This document shows, in pieces, positions 34,941 through 44,207 of a DNA stretch of 64,000 nt; position 1 is the first letter of the stretch; every line of letters starts with the position of its first letter. The DNA is from Tunturiibacter empetritectus (GTDB lineage Bacteria; Acidobacteriota; Terriglobia; Terriglobales; Acidobacteriaceae). The notes under the pieces were generated by a model. The model was not told the DNA's origin, did not search any database, and worked only from the letters and a program-made list of their open reading frames with translations. The stretch is from positions 434,001 through 498,000 of the forward strand of contig NZ_JACHDZ010000003.1 of assembly GCF_014201375.1 (NCBI RefSeq), written 5' to 3'. Position numbers and translations under genes: made by a program.

Positions 34941-36158
34941 GTGCCCACGTCCCACCTTTCTTCCTTTCGTTTCGCCATGCTCGCAGCGTTTGGGCTCCTC
35001 AGCCTCTCAGGTTGCCGCAGGAGCAGCTTCCCCGACGTTCCAGCCGGCTATCGAGAGTACGCCTACATCAGCAACGGGGGATCGAATACAGTCACGGTGC
35101 TGGATCTCGTCTATCTGCGTCAGGATCGCACGCTCCAGGTCGGCGCGAACCCAACCAATCTGGCTGTCAATCCGGCTCGAAATGAGATCTACGTCGCCAA
35201 CGCTCAGTCCGGTACCATCTCCGTGATCGACGCCGAGGCGAATCGTGTCGTTGCGGCTATTTCGGTCCACCGCCAACCGTACTTCATCGCTGTCGACCCC
35301 ACTGGACACAGGGCCTACGTCGCCAACTACGGTTCCAACAGCGTCAGTATCGTTGATCTCGATCATCGACGCGAAGTCTCCGTCGCGGGTGCCGGCGAGC
35401 AACCCGTCCAGGCGCACCTCTCGCCTGATGGCCGCACCCTTGTAGTCACGAATCATGGCAGCGGCAGCGTGTCTCTCTTCGATGTGATTCCCTACGACTC
35501 CGCCAAGCCGTCGTCTGGATCGGCCATACATCTTCGTTCGACATCTTCCGGCTGTCCGGGCGCGGCGGACACTGTCATTTTGCCCGACTCCTCGAAGGCA
35601 TTCGTGGCCTGCTCCGCGGGGCATCAGGTGATGGCGGTTGGTCTTGCGGCAGCGCCTGGATCGTGGGCTGCAAAACAAAATCCATCTCTTACAACGGACC
35701 ATATGCTGGCCTTGCTTGATGTCGGGAAGACCCCTGTTCATCTTGCAATGAAGCCGGATGGCGGGGAGATCTTCGTTTCGAATTTTGACTCGGACAGCTT
35801 CTCCGAGATTGCTACTTGGACCAATGAGGTTGGGGGAACTTACGCGATTGGAAACAGGCCGGTTCGCGGGATTGTGAGCCGTGACAACAGCATGCTGTGG
35901 GTGGCGAATCAGGGGGCTGATTCTATTGGGCTTTACAGCATCGATGATGGCAAGCTGGCTGGTAGTGTTCGCACGGGTTCGGGGCCGGGTGCGCTGGCGT
36001 TTTCGGAGGATGAGCACATTTTGCTGGCGGCAGATACGCATTCAGGCGATGTTGCGGTGATTCGGACGGCGGGAAAGCAGGGACCGGCGCTCTTTACCAT
36101 TCTTCCCGCTGGAATCTCTCCCAACTCGATTGCGATTAAAGCGATCCAGGGAAAATAG
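34941..36158 (+). CDS. YVTN-type beta-propeller lipoprotein
   Basis: 405 residues from GTG 34941 (TTG 34905 and ATG 34978 are alternatives; none has a good SD). The N terminus is a lipoprotein signal ending in 'LLSLSGC' with Cys as the lipidation site. Repeats of about 40 residues follow, such as 'YAYISNGGSNTVTVLDL', 'EIYVANAQSGTISVID' and 'RAYVANYGSNSVSIVDL', then 'EIFVSNFDSDSFSEI' and 'MLWVANQGADSIGLY'. This makes a seven-bladed propeller of the YVTN/40-residue family. The role is unknown; such proteins often lie near c-type cytochrome genes, which fits ccmCD upstream. Confidence 0.82.
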   Translation: MPTSHLSSFRFAMLAAFGLLSLSGCRRSSFPDVPAGYREYAYISNGGSNTVTVLDLVYLRQDRTLQVGANPTNLAVNPARNEIYVANAQSGTISVIDAEANRVVAAISVHRQPYFIAVDPTGHRAYVANYGSNSVSIVDLDHRREVSVAGAGEQPVQAHLSPDGRTLVVTNHGSGSVSLFDVIPYDSAKPSSGSAIHLRSTSSGCPGAADTVILPDSSKAFVACSAGHQVMAVGLAAAPGSWAAKQNPSLTTDHMLALLDVGKTPVHLAMKPDGGEIFVSNFDSDSFSEIATWTNEVGGTYAIGNRPVRGIVSRDNSMLWVANQGADSIGLYSIDDGKLAGSVRTGSGPGALAFSEDEHILLAADTHSGDVAVIRTAGKQGPALFTILPAGISPNSIAIKAIQGK

Positions 36159-36249
36159 AAACTTCGAGAAAAAAGTTTGGCGTGGTGGTCGGCTGGATTT
36201 CTGTCGTTTTCGTGGGTTTTTGAGGAGTGTTTTGGAAAAAATGCGTGTT

Positions 36250-36302
36250 TGATCGTGGTTTTTTGATGGTGTGAGCGTGGTGAAATGCGTGGTGGAGATG
36301 GT
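36250..36302 (-). repeat. CACCACG-type low-complexity repeat, minus strand
   Basis: Read on the minus strand: ctccaccacgcatttcacca, then cgctcacaccatc and aaaaaaccacgatc. It is the same sequence style as 621-674. It lies in the 385-bp gap 36159-36543, which also holds the repeat pair below and no gene that I can see. Confidence 0.45.
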
Positions 36303-36426
36303 GTTCTGACATCGTGTTTTTCGTCGCTGAAAAATACGCCACGTTTCTCAACTTTATTTTTTGGGTGCTTCTAAAAGATTTCAGGAGGGCGGGCGTTCGC
36401 ACGCCTTTTTAAAGCTTCGCGTGATC

Positions 36427-36536
36427 CTCCCGTTGGTCGGAATCATCTTCCTCGCGACCAACGGGAGCGCCAGGCGAAGCGGTATACATGTCACGAAGTG
36501 ACCGCTGCCCGCGCAGGGCGCCCGTCCGGCAGGACA
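36427..36536. repeat. Palindromic dispersed repeat copy B with terminator-like hairpin
   Basis: 36455-36536 is the inverted partner of 31319-31400. In addition CTCCCGTTGGTCG (36427-36439) pairs perfectly with CGACCAACGGGAG (36455-36467), a 13-bp stem with a 15-base loop. It lies between the convergent propeller and phosphatase genes and may act as a terminator for one or both. Confidence 0.7.
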
Positions 36537-36543
36537 GCGTCTT

Positions 36544-38784
36544 TCAGGTCTTGCGGGCCAGTACCAGGGTGATGTCGTCGGGTTGCTCTTCGGCGCCGAT
36601 CCAGGCGTCGAGCGCCAGCATCACCTGGCCGGAGATAACGTGCAGCGGCTGATCCCGGTAGCGTGCAACGACCTCCATCATCCGCTCTTCGCCAAACTCG
36701 CCGAAGTCGTTCTCCGGCTCCGTCACGCCGTCGGAGTAGGCGACCATGATGTCTCCCGGCTTCATGTGAAAGCGATCTTCCTCGTATTGCATCCCGTCCA
36801 TGAGCCCCACCACAGTACCTCCCTTGTCGAGCCGGCGAATGTGACCGTCGCGGCCGAGGACCAGAGGCGGAAGCTGACCGGCGTTGGAGTAGGTCATCAT
36901 GGCGGTGGCGACGTCGTAGTGAGCGAGAAACAGGGTTGCGTACTTCTCCGGCTGCGTGCTGCGGTAGAGGTGCCGATTGAGGAGCGAGAGGATGCGTCCC
37001 GGCGATTGGAATAGCTCGTCGCAGTCTCCGCCACGGCCTTCCCTGCTGGCCATGAGCCCGGCCACACTGGACTCGCTGTAGACGAGCTCCTCGCTGGCGA
37101 AGCGATAGGCCCGAACGGCGGAGTGGAGAGTTGCCATGAGCAGCGCCGCGGAGATTCCCTTGCCGCTGATGTCGCCGATGGCGATGCCGACTCCGGTCTC
37201 GCGGCGGTCCACCATGCCGGCATGGGCTTCTTCGTGGAAGACGAGGAAGTCGTAGTAGTCGCCGCTGACCGAGCGTGCAGGGCGACAGACTCCATGCAGA
37301 TCGAGCGTTGCGAGTCCCTGCGCGTGCAGTGGGAAGAGGTTGGCCTGCACCTCCTGCGCGATCGAGATCTCGTTCTGCAGGCGCTCTTTCTCCTTCTGTT
37401 CTTCAAGGAGGCGCTTCAGTGATCCTGACATGGTGTTGAAGGATCGGCTTAGTTCGGCCAGCTGATCGTTACTTTTTACCCCGATGCGGTAGTTTAGATC
37501 CCCATCCTCGATGTGCTCTGTTGCGGTATAGAGATCGGCCACCGAGGAGGTGATGGAACGGCTGAGACCGATTGCCATCCACAGCGCCAGAAGCTCAATG
37601 AGCGCGAAGACCACGCAGAGCAGGGTGATGGCGATGCGCAGAACGCTGGTGACAATACCGCCGAGCGAGGAGCCGAACAACTGGTTGTAGAGCAGAGACG
37701 GCCGCGACGAGACGGCAATGAGAATGTTGTCTCGCTCTCCGGTGTCCCATTCCGTAATCGGTTCGGTCGAGGTGAAGCTTACGCGTGCGTCAGCGAAGTT
37801 GACGGCCGGCGGCTCCGTACCCCCAACGATCCAGTTCGATCCGCTGTTGATGCCGTCTGTCCCGACTGCGAATCTCACCTTCTGATTCGATTGTTGAGCA
37901 GGTGCGTTGGTGGCGCCGGGATTCTCCTTGCCGATCTCATTGGCCGCTCTTCCGGCACGCTGGGGCAGCAAGCTTGCCTGTCCCAGGCCCTCTGAGGCCA
38001 GCTTCAGAAAGGCGCTGTCGACCGGCAGGCTCGACATCAGGGTGAAGATGCGTCCGTCGTCCCACTTTTTCTGGTGAAGGGCGACAAGGTAAAGGTCCCG
38101 ACCGTCAAGAACCAGTCCTGAAAACCCACCACCCTGCAGCTCCGTCGCCCAGGGGGGGAGACCGAACGGAGCTTTCCCGCGATATTTTGGGCCGAGGTCG
38201 AGTTGAGCGCCGTTCATAAAGGCGCGTATCTCGCGATGCAGCCTCATGCGGGGCATATCGAGACGAGCTACCTCTCCGGCCCGCTCGATGATCTCGATCT
38301 GATCGCGAATCTGCTCCGCCGAATCCTTGGGGCGTTCGGCGACGAGCGCAGTGGTCAGGTCGGCGCGGTGGCCACTCTCGTTTCTCATCTGGACTAACTC
38401 GGCCTGTAGCCGGGAGTCGGTGAGGTGGATGGCGAACTGTCCTGCGGCGACATAGGCCAGCACAGCAACCAGGGTGAGGAACAGGACAACCGGTGCGAGA
38501 CCGATGAGGAGATAGGTGAGCACCAGTTTGTTGCGAAGGCTCCAGAGCAGATGCTTTCGCACCAGCTGCCAGATGAGGGGGATGACTACCGAGACCAGCG
38601 CGATACCGACAAAGAACTGCAGCACTCCCAGAAACGTCCCGAATCCGCCTGGGATCCAGCGACGGACGAATAGCACGCAGAACCACAGTCCAAGCCACGC
38701 TGCGGCGCCGGCAAGACCTGTCGGCAGCCGTTCTCTCAGCAGGCTAAGAACGCGCGGCCCGGTAGGGCTATTCGGGTCTTGCAT
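36544..38784 (-). CDS. Membrane sensor with HAMP and RsbU/SpoIIE-type PP2C phosphatase domain
   Basis: 746 residues. Three hydrophobic segments occur in the first 120 residues, then an extracytoplasmic sensor of about 250 residues, a further membrane helix at about 385 ('VLRIAITLLCVVFALIELLALWM', split), a HAMP linker ('YTATEHIEDGDLNYRIGVKSNDQLAELSRSFNTM'), a short coiled coil ('EEQKEKERLQNEISIAQEVQANLFP') and the PP2C domain. Phosphatase motifs are 'SVSGDYYDF', 'IAIGDISGKGISAALLMA' and 'VAYSDGVTEPEN'. This is the domain order of RsbU-like phosphatases that control sigma factors through anti-anti-sigma proteins; no partner is visible nearby. Start ATG 38784 overlaps the upstream gene by 17 bases. 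Confidence 0.88.
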   Translation of the reverse strand: MQDPNSPTGPRVLSLLRERLPTGLAGAAAWLGLWFCVLFVRRWIPGGFGTFLGVLQFFVGIALVSVVIPLIWQLVRKHLLWSLRNKLVLTYLLIGLAPVVLFLTLVAVLAYVAAGQFAIHLTDSRLQAELVQMRNESGHRADLTTALVAERPKDSAEQIRDQIEIIERAGEVARLDMPRMRLHREIRAFMNGAQLDLGPKYRGKAPFGLPPWATELQGGGFSGLVLDGRDLYLVALHQKKWDDGRIFTLMSSLPVDSAFLKLASEGLGQASLLPQRAGRAANEIGKENPGATNAPAQQSNQKVRFAVGTDGINSGSNWIVGGTEPPAVNFADARVSFTSTEPITEWDTGERDNILIAVSSRPSLLYNQLFGSSLGGIVTSVLRIAITLLCVVFALIELLALWMAIGLSRSITSSVADLYTATEHIEDGDLNYRIGVKSNDQLAELSRSFNTMSGSLKRLLEEQKEKERLQNEISIAQEVQANLFPLHAQGLATLDLHGVCRPARSVSGDYYDFLVFHEEAHAGMVDRRETGVGIAIGDISGKGISAALLMATLHSAVRAYRFASEELVYSESSVAGLMASREGRGGDCDELFQSPGRILSLLNRHLYRSTQPEKYATLFLAHYDVATAMMTYSNAGQLPPLVLGRDGHIRRLDKGGTVVGLMDGMQYEEDRFHMKPGDIMVAYSDGVTEPENDFGEFGEERMMEVVARYRDQPLHVISGQVMLALDAWIGAEEQPDDITLVLARKT

Positions 38785-39733
38785 CGTTTGCCGCCTCCAG
38801 TTCCGCCTGCCGTGCCAGCTTTAGGGTATGTCTTGTTGCTGAAAAATGTGCTCCTGCCAGCAAGAGCAGGCCGGAGAGAAACGCCCACATCATCAACCCT
38901 ACTGAAATATAAAATGGACCGTATACGGACTGAAAATCAAGCCAGGGGAGAGCCTTGATATAGAGGTACTTCGCCATCTGCCAGAGCAGGCCGATGACGA
39001 TGGCCGTAGGCAGAACCGCTCGAGCGGGTATTTTTCTGTAAGGCAATACCCAATAGATTAGAAAGAACATCAGGATGCTCGCAAGCCCTGCGCAGAGCTT
39101 GAGGAAACCGAAAGAGACAAAGTGAAAGACGACGTTTTCTGTATGGCCGAAGAAGACCCAGGCCAGGATGGTCTGCTGGCTCGCCGTGGAGGCGACCGAG
39201 GCCATCGCGAGGAAGCCGACCGCAAAGGCCAGCCCAAGGGATACGGCCTGATTGTGGAGGTAGCTTCGATTCTGGCGAACTCCCCAAACCCTGTTCAGCG
39301 CAACCTCGAGCGGAAGAAAGACGCCAGTGGAGGTGATGAGCAACATGACCAGCGAAAAGAGCTGCGTTCCCTTGTGGGGGTGGGCCAGCAGCTGCATGTT
39401 GCGCATGACGAAGTCCTGGCCGACGGGAAGGAGATTCTTCATCATGTCGCCGACGATGGCCTCCATCGAGCGCGAGTGAAAGACGCTGCGGCAGAGGGTT
39501 AACAGCAGCACGATGAAGGGGAAGAGCGAGAGGATCACGTTGGCGGCTACGCTGAAGGCGTAGGTATGGACCTCTGTGCGGGCCATGTAGCGGGCCAGGG
39601 CGATGATCTGCGCCGACAGGCCGTATTCGCGAACGACGGGCGCGACGTCCTCGATCGGCTTCGGCGGCAGATCCGGCTGGTCGGTCTTCGAAGACGCGGG
39701 AGCGGCGGGTTTGTCGGGAAGAATTGACGGCAT
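38768..39733 (-). CDS. YihY/BrkB-family inner-membrane protein
   Basis: 321 residues with about six membrane segments. YihY landmarks are 'FSVAANVILSLFPFIVLLLTL' (split), 'LFSLVMLLITSTGVFLPLEVALNRVWGV', 'VLPYRKIPARAVLPTAIVIGLLWQMAKYLY' and 'YGPFYISVGLMMWAFLSGLLLLAGA'. The first 60 residues are Pro/Ala-rich and cytoplasmic. No good SD precedes ATG 39733. The role of the family is unsettled (formerly called RNase BN in error). The overlap of its end with the phosphatase start suggests coupled expression. Confidence 0.88.
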   Translation of the reverse strand: MPSILPDKPAAPASSKTDQPDLPPKPIEDVAPVVREYGLSAQIIALARYMARTEVHTYAFSVAANVILSLFPFIVLLLTLCRSVFHSRSMEAIVGDMMKNLLPVGQDFVMRNMQLLAHPHKGTQLFSLVMLLITSTGVFLPLEVALNRVWGVRQNRSYLHNQAVSLGLAFAVGFLAMASVASTASQQTILAWVFFGHTENVVFHFVSFGFLKLCAGLASILMFFLIYWVLPYRKIPARAVLPTAIVIGLLWQMAKYLYIKALPWLDFQSVYGPFYISVGLMMWAFLSGLLLLAGAHFSATRHTLKLARQAELEAANDARPE

Positions 39734-39775
39734 AGGAGAGTTCGATGCAAGATTCGGCGAGCGGCGACCGGCGAT

Positions 39776-41035
39776 TCACTCCGATGCTAGCAGAGGGTGT
39801 CCGTTTTTGGTGGTCGCCGGTGTTGGCTTAAGAGAGCTGGCGGGTTGGAGCGGTCTTGAGGTTGTGGTGAGGCTGTCGTGAGACGTCGCGAGGCTGTGGA
39901 TGCGTGCTATGGCCCATTGCGACGACTCGGCTAGCACGGAATCTTCGGACGCGCTCCATTGCTCGAGTTGGGGGAGGAACTGCGTGTCGCCGCTGTTTCC
40001 CATGGCGATGGCGACATTGCGATGCAGGCGCTTGAGGCGGGTTCGCTCGAGGGGAGAGCCCTTGAACCATCGCTTGAAGGCTGCGGAGTCCATCTCGGCG
40101 AGCCAGGTGAGGGACGGGTTGATCAACTGTCTTCGCGCGAGCATACCATCGCTTTGGGAGGTGGGAGAGCGGCGGTTCCAGGGGCAGACGTCCTGGCAGA
40201 TATCGCAGCCGAAGACCTGGCGGCCCATCGGTTCGCGTAGCTCTTCGGCGATAACGCCTTTTTTTTCGATGGTGAGATAAGCGATACAGAGTGAGGCGTC
40301 CATCTCACGCGGTGCGACCAGCGCGTTAGTGGGGCAGGCGTCGAGGCAGCGGGTGCAGCTTCCGCAGCGGTCCGCAGAGGCTTCGAGTTCGAACGCGGAC
40401 GATACCGGGATCGACGTGACGATGACGCCGATCAGAAGCCAGGAGCCAAGCTTCTGATCGAGGATGCAGGTGTTCTTGCCGACCCAGCCGATGCCTGCCT
40501 TTGCGGCTGCGGAGCGCTCCACCAGGGGGCCGGTGTCGACGTAGCAGCGAGTCTGGCAGGCGAACCGCTCGTGGAGTTGGGATTCGATTTTTTTGAGGCG
40601 GCTTAGTAACTCGTCGTGATAGTCGGTGGGGGCGAGTTCGTCGGGGTTTGCGGGATCGGTGCGGCCGCTCCAGGCATAGCGGGCGATCCATCCGGTGTTG
40701 GGTGGGGATGAGTCGATGGAGAGTGGGGCGGGGGCGTTGTAGTTCAGCGCGCAGACGATGACCGAACGCGCCCAGGGAATGGCGACCTGCACATCGCTTC
40801 GGAGCAGGACGCCGTGCTCGTCGCGACGCTTGAGGTAGTCCATCTCGCCTGCTCGGCCTGCATCGATCCAGGCTTCGAATCGGTGCGCGTCGAGTGAATT
40901 TGCGTTGGGAGGGACGGAGGCAGAGGCTACTGGCGCTACTCCTGCGGTGTCGAAGCCGGAGTGCGTGGCTAACTCACGCAGCCATTGTTTGAGGTCGGAG
41001 GTCCATGCTGCGGCGGGTTGTGCTGTCTGCTCCAT
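39776..41035 (-). CDS. queG: Epoxyqueuosine reductase
   Basis: 419 residues, the cobalamin- and [4Fe-4S]-dependent enzyme that makes queuosine in tRNA from epoxyqueuosine. Motifs are 'RDEHGVLLRSDVQ', 'KNTCILDQKLGSWLLIGVIVT' (split), 'CGSCTRCLDACPTNAL' (first cluster) and 'CDICQDVCPWNRR' (second). A HEAT-like C-terminal repeat ('NVAIAMGNSGDTQFLPQLEQW') and a low-complexity tail of about 40 residues follow. Length is a little above the usual 380 because of that tail. No other queuosine gene is visible here. It lies downstream of rfbG on the same strand with an 80-base gap. Confidence 0.93.
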   Translation of the reverse strand: MEQTAQPAAAWTSDLKQWLRELATHSGFDTAGVAPVASASVPPNANSLDAHRFEAWIDAGRAGEMDYLKRRDEHGVLLRSDVQVAIPWARSVIVCALNYNAPAPLSIDSSPPNTGWIARYAWSGRTDPANPDELAPTDYHDELLSRLKKIESQLHERFACQTRCYVDTGPLVERSAAAKAGIGWVGKNTCILDQKLGSWLLIGVIVTSIPVSSAFELEASADRCGSCTRCLDACPTNALVAPREMDASLCIAYLTIEKKGVIAEELREPMGRQVFGCDICQDVCPWNRRSPTSQSDGMLARRQLINPSLTWLAEMDSAAFKRWFKGSPLERTRLKRLHRNVAIAMGNSGDTQFLPQLEQWSASEDSVLAESSQWAIARIHSLATSHDSLTTTSRPLQPASSLKPTPATTKNGHPLLASE

Positions 41036-41115
41036 GAGGCTCTTTATCCCCGCAATGAAGCGTCTTCTTTATCACCTTCAGGATAAATTGCTGAGAGATA
41101 CGCTTTCCATCGAAG

Positions 41116-42213
41116 CTAAAATTTCGGCGGGGCTGCAAGGATTGTCTCGTACTGATTGATCTGGTCGAAGGTGTAAGCCTGCATGTCCGCGCCGGTCTCG
41201 TGCGCCTTGTACCAGCGGACTAGCCAATCGAGCGCGTCGGCAAGATGCAGGTGCGGCGTCCAGGCCAGGTCTGCGCGGGCTCGGCTTGCATCGAGTTTGA
41301 GATAGCCGGCTTCGTGCACGCTGGGGTCTTCGTCGAGAACCCACGAGGCGCCGTCGCCCCAGGTCCTGGTCATGCGCTCTGCAATCCAACCTACGGGGCG
41401 CGCGTCGTCGTCTGCCGGGCCGAAGTTGTAGGCTGTTGCGTACTTCGCGGGGTCTGCGGAGAGCAGCTTTTCGGCGAGGCTCAGATAGCCGTGGAGCGGC
41501 TCAAGCACATGCTGCCAGGGACGTATCGCGTGCGGGCGGCGAATGGGCACGGGCTTGCCGGAGAGAAAACCTCGGACGAGGTCGGGGAGCAAGCGGTCGA
41601 GCGACCAGTCGCCTCCGCCGATGACGTTGCCGGCGCGTGCGGTGGCGATGGCTACCCGGTGGTCGGCGATCTTGTCGACCGGGAAGTAAGACTGACGGAA
41701 GGCGGCTGAGACGATCTCGGCGCAGGCCTTCGAGCTGGAGTAGGGATCGTAGCCACCGAGGGGATCAGTCTCGCGATAGCCCCACACCCACTCTTTGTTC
41801 TCGTAGCATTTGTCGGTCGTGACCGAGACTACGGCGCGAACCGACGGCGTACGGCGAACCGAGTCCAGCACACGCGCTGTGCCGATTACGTTCGTCTCGT
41901 AGGTGGTGATGGGATCGTCGTAGGAGAGACGCACCAGGGGCTGGGCGGCGAGATGAAAGACGACCTCTGGCGCGAAGCTCTTCATGGAGCTCTCTAGATG
42001 GGCCGCGTCGCGGATGTCACCGCGGATGTCTTCCACTCTGCTGCCTATGCGGGCGGCGTCGAAGAGGCTGGGTGTCGTGCAGGGGTCGAGCGAATAGCCT
42101 CGAACCTCTGCACCCAGACGAGAGAGCCACAGAGCGAGCCATCCACCTTTGAAACCGGTATGCCCGGTGAGGAAGACGCGCCTTCCGGCCCAGAACTTCG
42201 CATCGTGCGACAT
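41116..42213 (-). CDS. rfbG: CDP-glucose 4,6-dehydratase
   Basis: 365 residues, an extended short-chain dehydrogenase. Cofactor loop 'VFLTGHTGFKGGWLALWLSRLG', then 'DIRDAAHLESSMKSFAPEVVFHLAAQPLVRLSY' (in parts), 'VSVTTDKCYENKEW' and 'YDPYSSSKACAEIV' with the catalytic YxxxK. The GHTGFKG loop and 'TDKCYENKEW' are specific to CDP-glucose 4,6-dehydratases. It converts CDP-glucose to CDP-4-keto-6-deoxyglucose, the precursor of several dideoxy- and branched sugars. ATG 42213 follows GGAGG. rfbF just upstream makes its substrate. Confidence 0.93.
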   Translation of the reverse strand: MSHDAKFWAGRRVFLTGHTGFKGGWLALWLSRLGAEVRGYSLDPCTTPSLFDAARIGSRVEDIRGDIRDAAHLESSMKSFAPEVVFHLAAQPLVRLSYDDPITTYETNVIGTARVLDSVRRTPSVRAVVSVTTDKCYENKEWVWGYRETDPLGGYDPYSSSKACAEIVSAAFRQSYFPVDKIADHRVAIATARAGNVIGGGDWSLDRLLPDLVRGFLSGKPVPIRRPHAIRPWQHVLEPLHGYLSLAEKLLSADPAKYATAYNFGPADDDARPVGWIAERMTRTWGDGASWVLDEDPSVHEAGYLKLDASRARADLAWTPHLHLADALDWLVRWYKAHETGADMQAYTFDQINQYETILAAPPKF

Positions 42214-42289
42214 GAACCTCCGCCTCTCTTGTTTCTAAATCCGTAGACCGAGTGCGCTCGATGATGATTCACATCGCGGCGCGAGCGAT

Positions 42290-43060
42290 CTACCAGGTCT
42301 TCCAGGGTGCTTTGCCTGTCTGCCAAAGCTCTTCCAGATGCTGCTTTTCGCGCAGAGTATCCATCGCCTGCCAGAAGCCGCGGTGGAAGAAGGCATGAAC
42401 CTCCCCTTTGTTCACAAGCGTCTCGATGGGCTCCCGCTCGAACATCTGCGAATCATCGGTGACGGCATCTATTGCTGACGGTTCGAGGACGAAGAAGCCG
42501 CCGTTGATCCAGCCTCCCTCGTCGGACGGCTTCTCCTGGAAGGAGTAGATCTGCGTGTTGTTGAGTCCCAGTGCGCCGAAGCGGGCGATGGGCTGAACGC
42601 TGGTGAGCGTGACGGCCTTCCGGTGCTGTTTGTGAAATGCAATCGATGCGGTGATATCGACATCTGCGACGCCGTCACCATAGGTCATGCAGAAGGGTTC
42701 GCCCGGATCGAGGTACTGCTTCACGCGACGAAGGCGGCCACCCGTTCCAGTCAGCTCGCCTGTATCGACCAGCGTGACGCGCCAGGGTTCGGCGACGGAG
42801 TTGTGGACCTGCATCTTGTTCAACTGCATGTCGAAGGTGACGTCGGACATGTGGAGAAAGTAGTTCGCGAAGAACTCCTTGATCACGTAGCCCTTGTATC
42901 CGCAACAGATGATGAAGTCGTTGATGCCATGCTGGGAGTAGATCTTGAGAATGTGCCAGAGCATCGGCAGTCCACCGATCTCCACCATCGGCTTGGGTCG
43001 AAGCGTGGTCTCCTCCGACAGTCGTGTTCCAAGTCCACCCGCGAGGATGACTGCTTTCAT
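42290..43060 (-). CDS. rfbF: Glucose-1-phosphate cytidylyltransferase
   Basis: 256 residues, making CDP-glucose from CTP and glucose-1-phosphate. Landmarks are 'VILAGGLGTRLSEETTLRPKPMVEIGG' (nucleotide loop, split), 'INDFIICCGYKGYVIKEFF', 'TYGDGVADVDI' (metal Asp) and 'NGGFFVLEPSAID'. The length and 'SEETTLRPKPM' are typical of RfbF. SD AAGGA lies 9 bases before ATG 43060. With rfbG it forms the first two steps of a CDP-deoxysugar route. Confidence 0.94.
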   Translation of the reverse strand: MKAVILAGGLGTRLSEETTLRPKPMVEIGGLPMLWHILKIYSQHGINDFIICCGYKGYVIKEFFANYFLHMSDVTFDMQLNKMQVHNSVAEPWRVTLVDTGELTGTGGRLRRVKQYLDPGEPFCMTYGDGVADVDITASIAFHKQHRKAVTLTSVQPIARFGALGLNNTQIYSFQEKPSDEGGWINGGFFVLEPSAIDAVTDDSQMFEREPIETLVNKGEVHAFFHRGFWQAMDTLREKQHLEELWQTGKAPWKTW

Positions 43061-43159
43061 GCTTTGATTTCCTTTTGCCCGGACGTGCTGCGAGCGTTAG
43101 CGTTCGTGACCAAGTATCTATGTTGTATCTCCGTTTCGCCAAGTAACGTCTAATTCCCT

Positions 43160-44161
43160 CTAATTGCCCGACAAGCTATTTGTAACCGTGGACGTCAAGG
43201 ACAGGTTGTCCCCTTCCGCTACTCCGGCTACATCTTCAATGATCGTGAGTGGTTGCTTCTTCAGTTGTTGATACATACGGCCAAGATATTCGCCGATGAT
43301 GCCGAGAAGCATCGCATTGATGCTAATCGATGCCAGGCTGAGAGCGGCCAGTGTGGCAAAACCTGCCGGCCATTGCGAGCGGAAGATCAGCTTTGCCGAG
43401 GTGTAGCCGATGATCGAGATCAACGTGATCACCGAGATGATAAGTCCGAAGTAGGTGGAGAGACGAAGCGGCACCACCGAATGATTCAGGATTCCATCCA
43501 GCGCGAGCGACACCAGCTTTGAAAACGGGAATTTACTCTCTCCGCGGAGCCTGGCATTGCGGCTGTACGGGATTCCAACCTGCTTGAAGCCCATGGTGGC
43601 GATGGTGCCGCGCAAGTAAGGTTGAGCGTCTTCGAAGCTCTTGAGGAGGTCGATGATCCGCCGGCTGATCAGGCGAAAGTCGCCCGCGTCGACGGGAATC
43701 TTCTCTTCACTGAGTCGATCGATCAGACGATAGAAGATGACTCTTTGCAGATTGAGAAGCCAGGACTCCTGCCGTTTGATGCGGACGCCATAGACGACAT
43801 CCGCTCCCTGCTGCCACTCCTGCAAGAAAGTCGCGATCAACTCGGGAGGATCCTGAAGGTCAACGTCAAGCTGAATCGCTGCGTCGCCACCCGCGCGTGT
43901 GTAACCGGTCATGATCGAGCGCTGGAATCCGAAGTTTCTCGAGAACCGATAGGCATGGACCCGGCTATCTCGCGCGGCGAGATCCCGCAGAAGGGGAAAG
44001 GTCTGATCGGAGCTGTGATTGTCGGTGAAGACAAATTCGAACCGGTATAAGTCCTCTAGTTTTTCTGTCTCTGCGCACACGGCATCGTAGAAAGGAAGGA
44101 TGTTCGCCTCCTCGTTGAAGACAGGCACTACGATTGAAATAAGCGGCTTTACTGGGGTCAA
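43160..44161 (-). CDS. Family 2 glycosyltransferase with C-terminal membrane helices
   Basis: 333 residues. The GT-A domain shows 'SIVVPVFNEEANILPFYDAV', 'FTDNHSSDQTF', 'GYTRAGGDAAIQLDVDLQDPPE' (in parts, with the DxD-type metal site) and 'GDFRLISRRIIDLL'. Two membrane helices follow, near 235-255 and 265-290, as in undecaprenyl-phosphate sugar transferases such as ArnC or GtrB. The start appears to be TTG 44161, as the conserved strand begins 7 codons later. It probably charges a polyprenyl phosphate with a sugar for cell-surface glycan. Confidence 0.85.
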   Translation of the reverse strand: MTPVKPLISIVVPVFNEEANILPFYDAVCAETEKLEDLYRFEFVFTDNHSSDQTFPLLRDLAARDSRVHAYRFSRNFGFQRSIMTGYTRAGGDAAIQLDVDLQDPPELIATFLQEWQQGADVVYGVRIKRQESWLLNLQRVIFYRLIDRLSEEKIPVDAGDFRLISRRIIDLLKSFEDAQPYLRGTIATMGFKQVGIPYSRNARLRGESKFPFSKLVSLALDGILNHSVVPLRLSTYFGLIISVITLISIIGYTSAKLIFRSQWPAGFATLAALSLASISINAMLLGIIGEYLGRMYQQLKKQPLTIIEDVAGVAEGDNLSLTSTVTNSLSGN

Positions 44162-44207
44162 AGAGGCTCTCTTCCTGCTCTCTACTTTAGTGTGGTTTCA
44201 GCTAAAG

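Noticed and set aside
35007..36041. A 344-codon minus-strand frame opposite the beta-propeller gene
   Set aside because: No RBS or motif. The plus strand has repeated YVAN-type blades and a lipoprotein signal.
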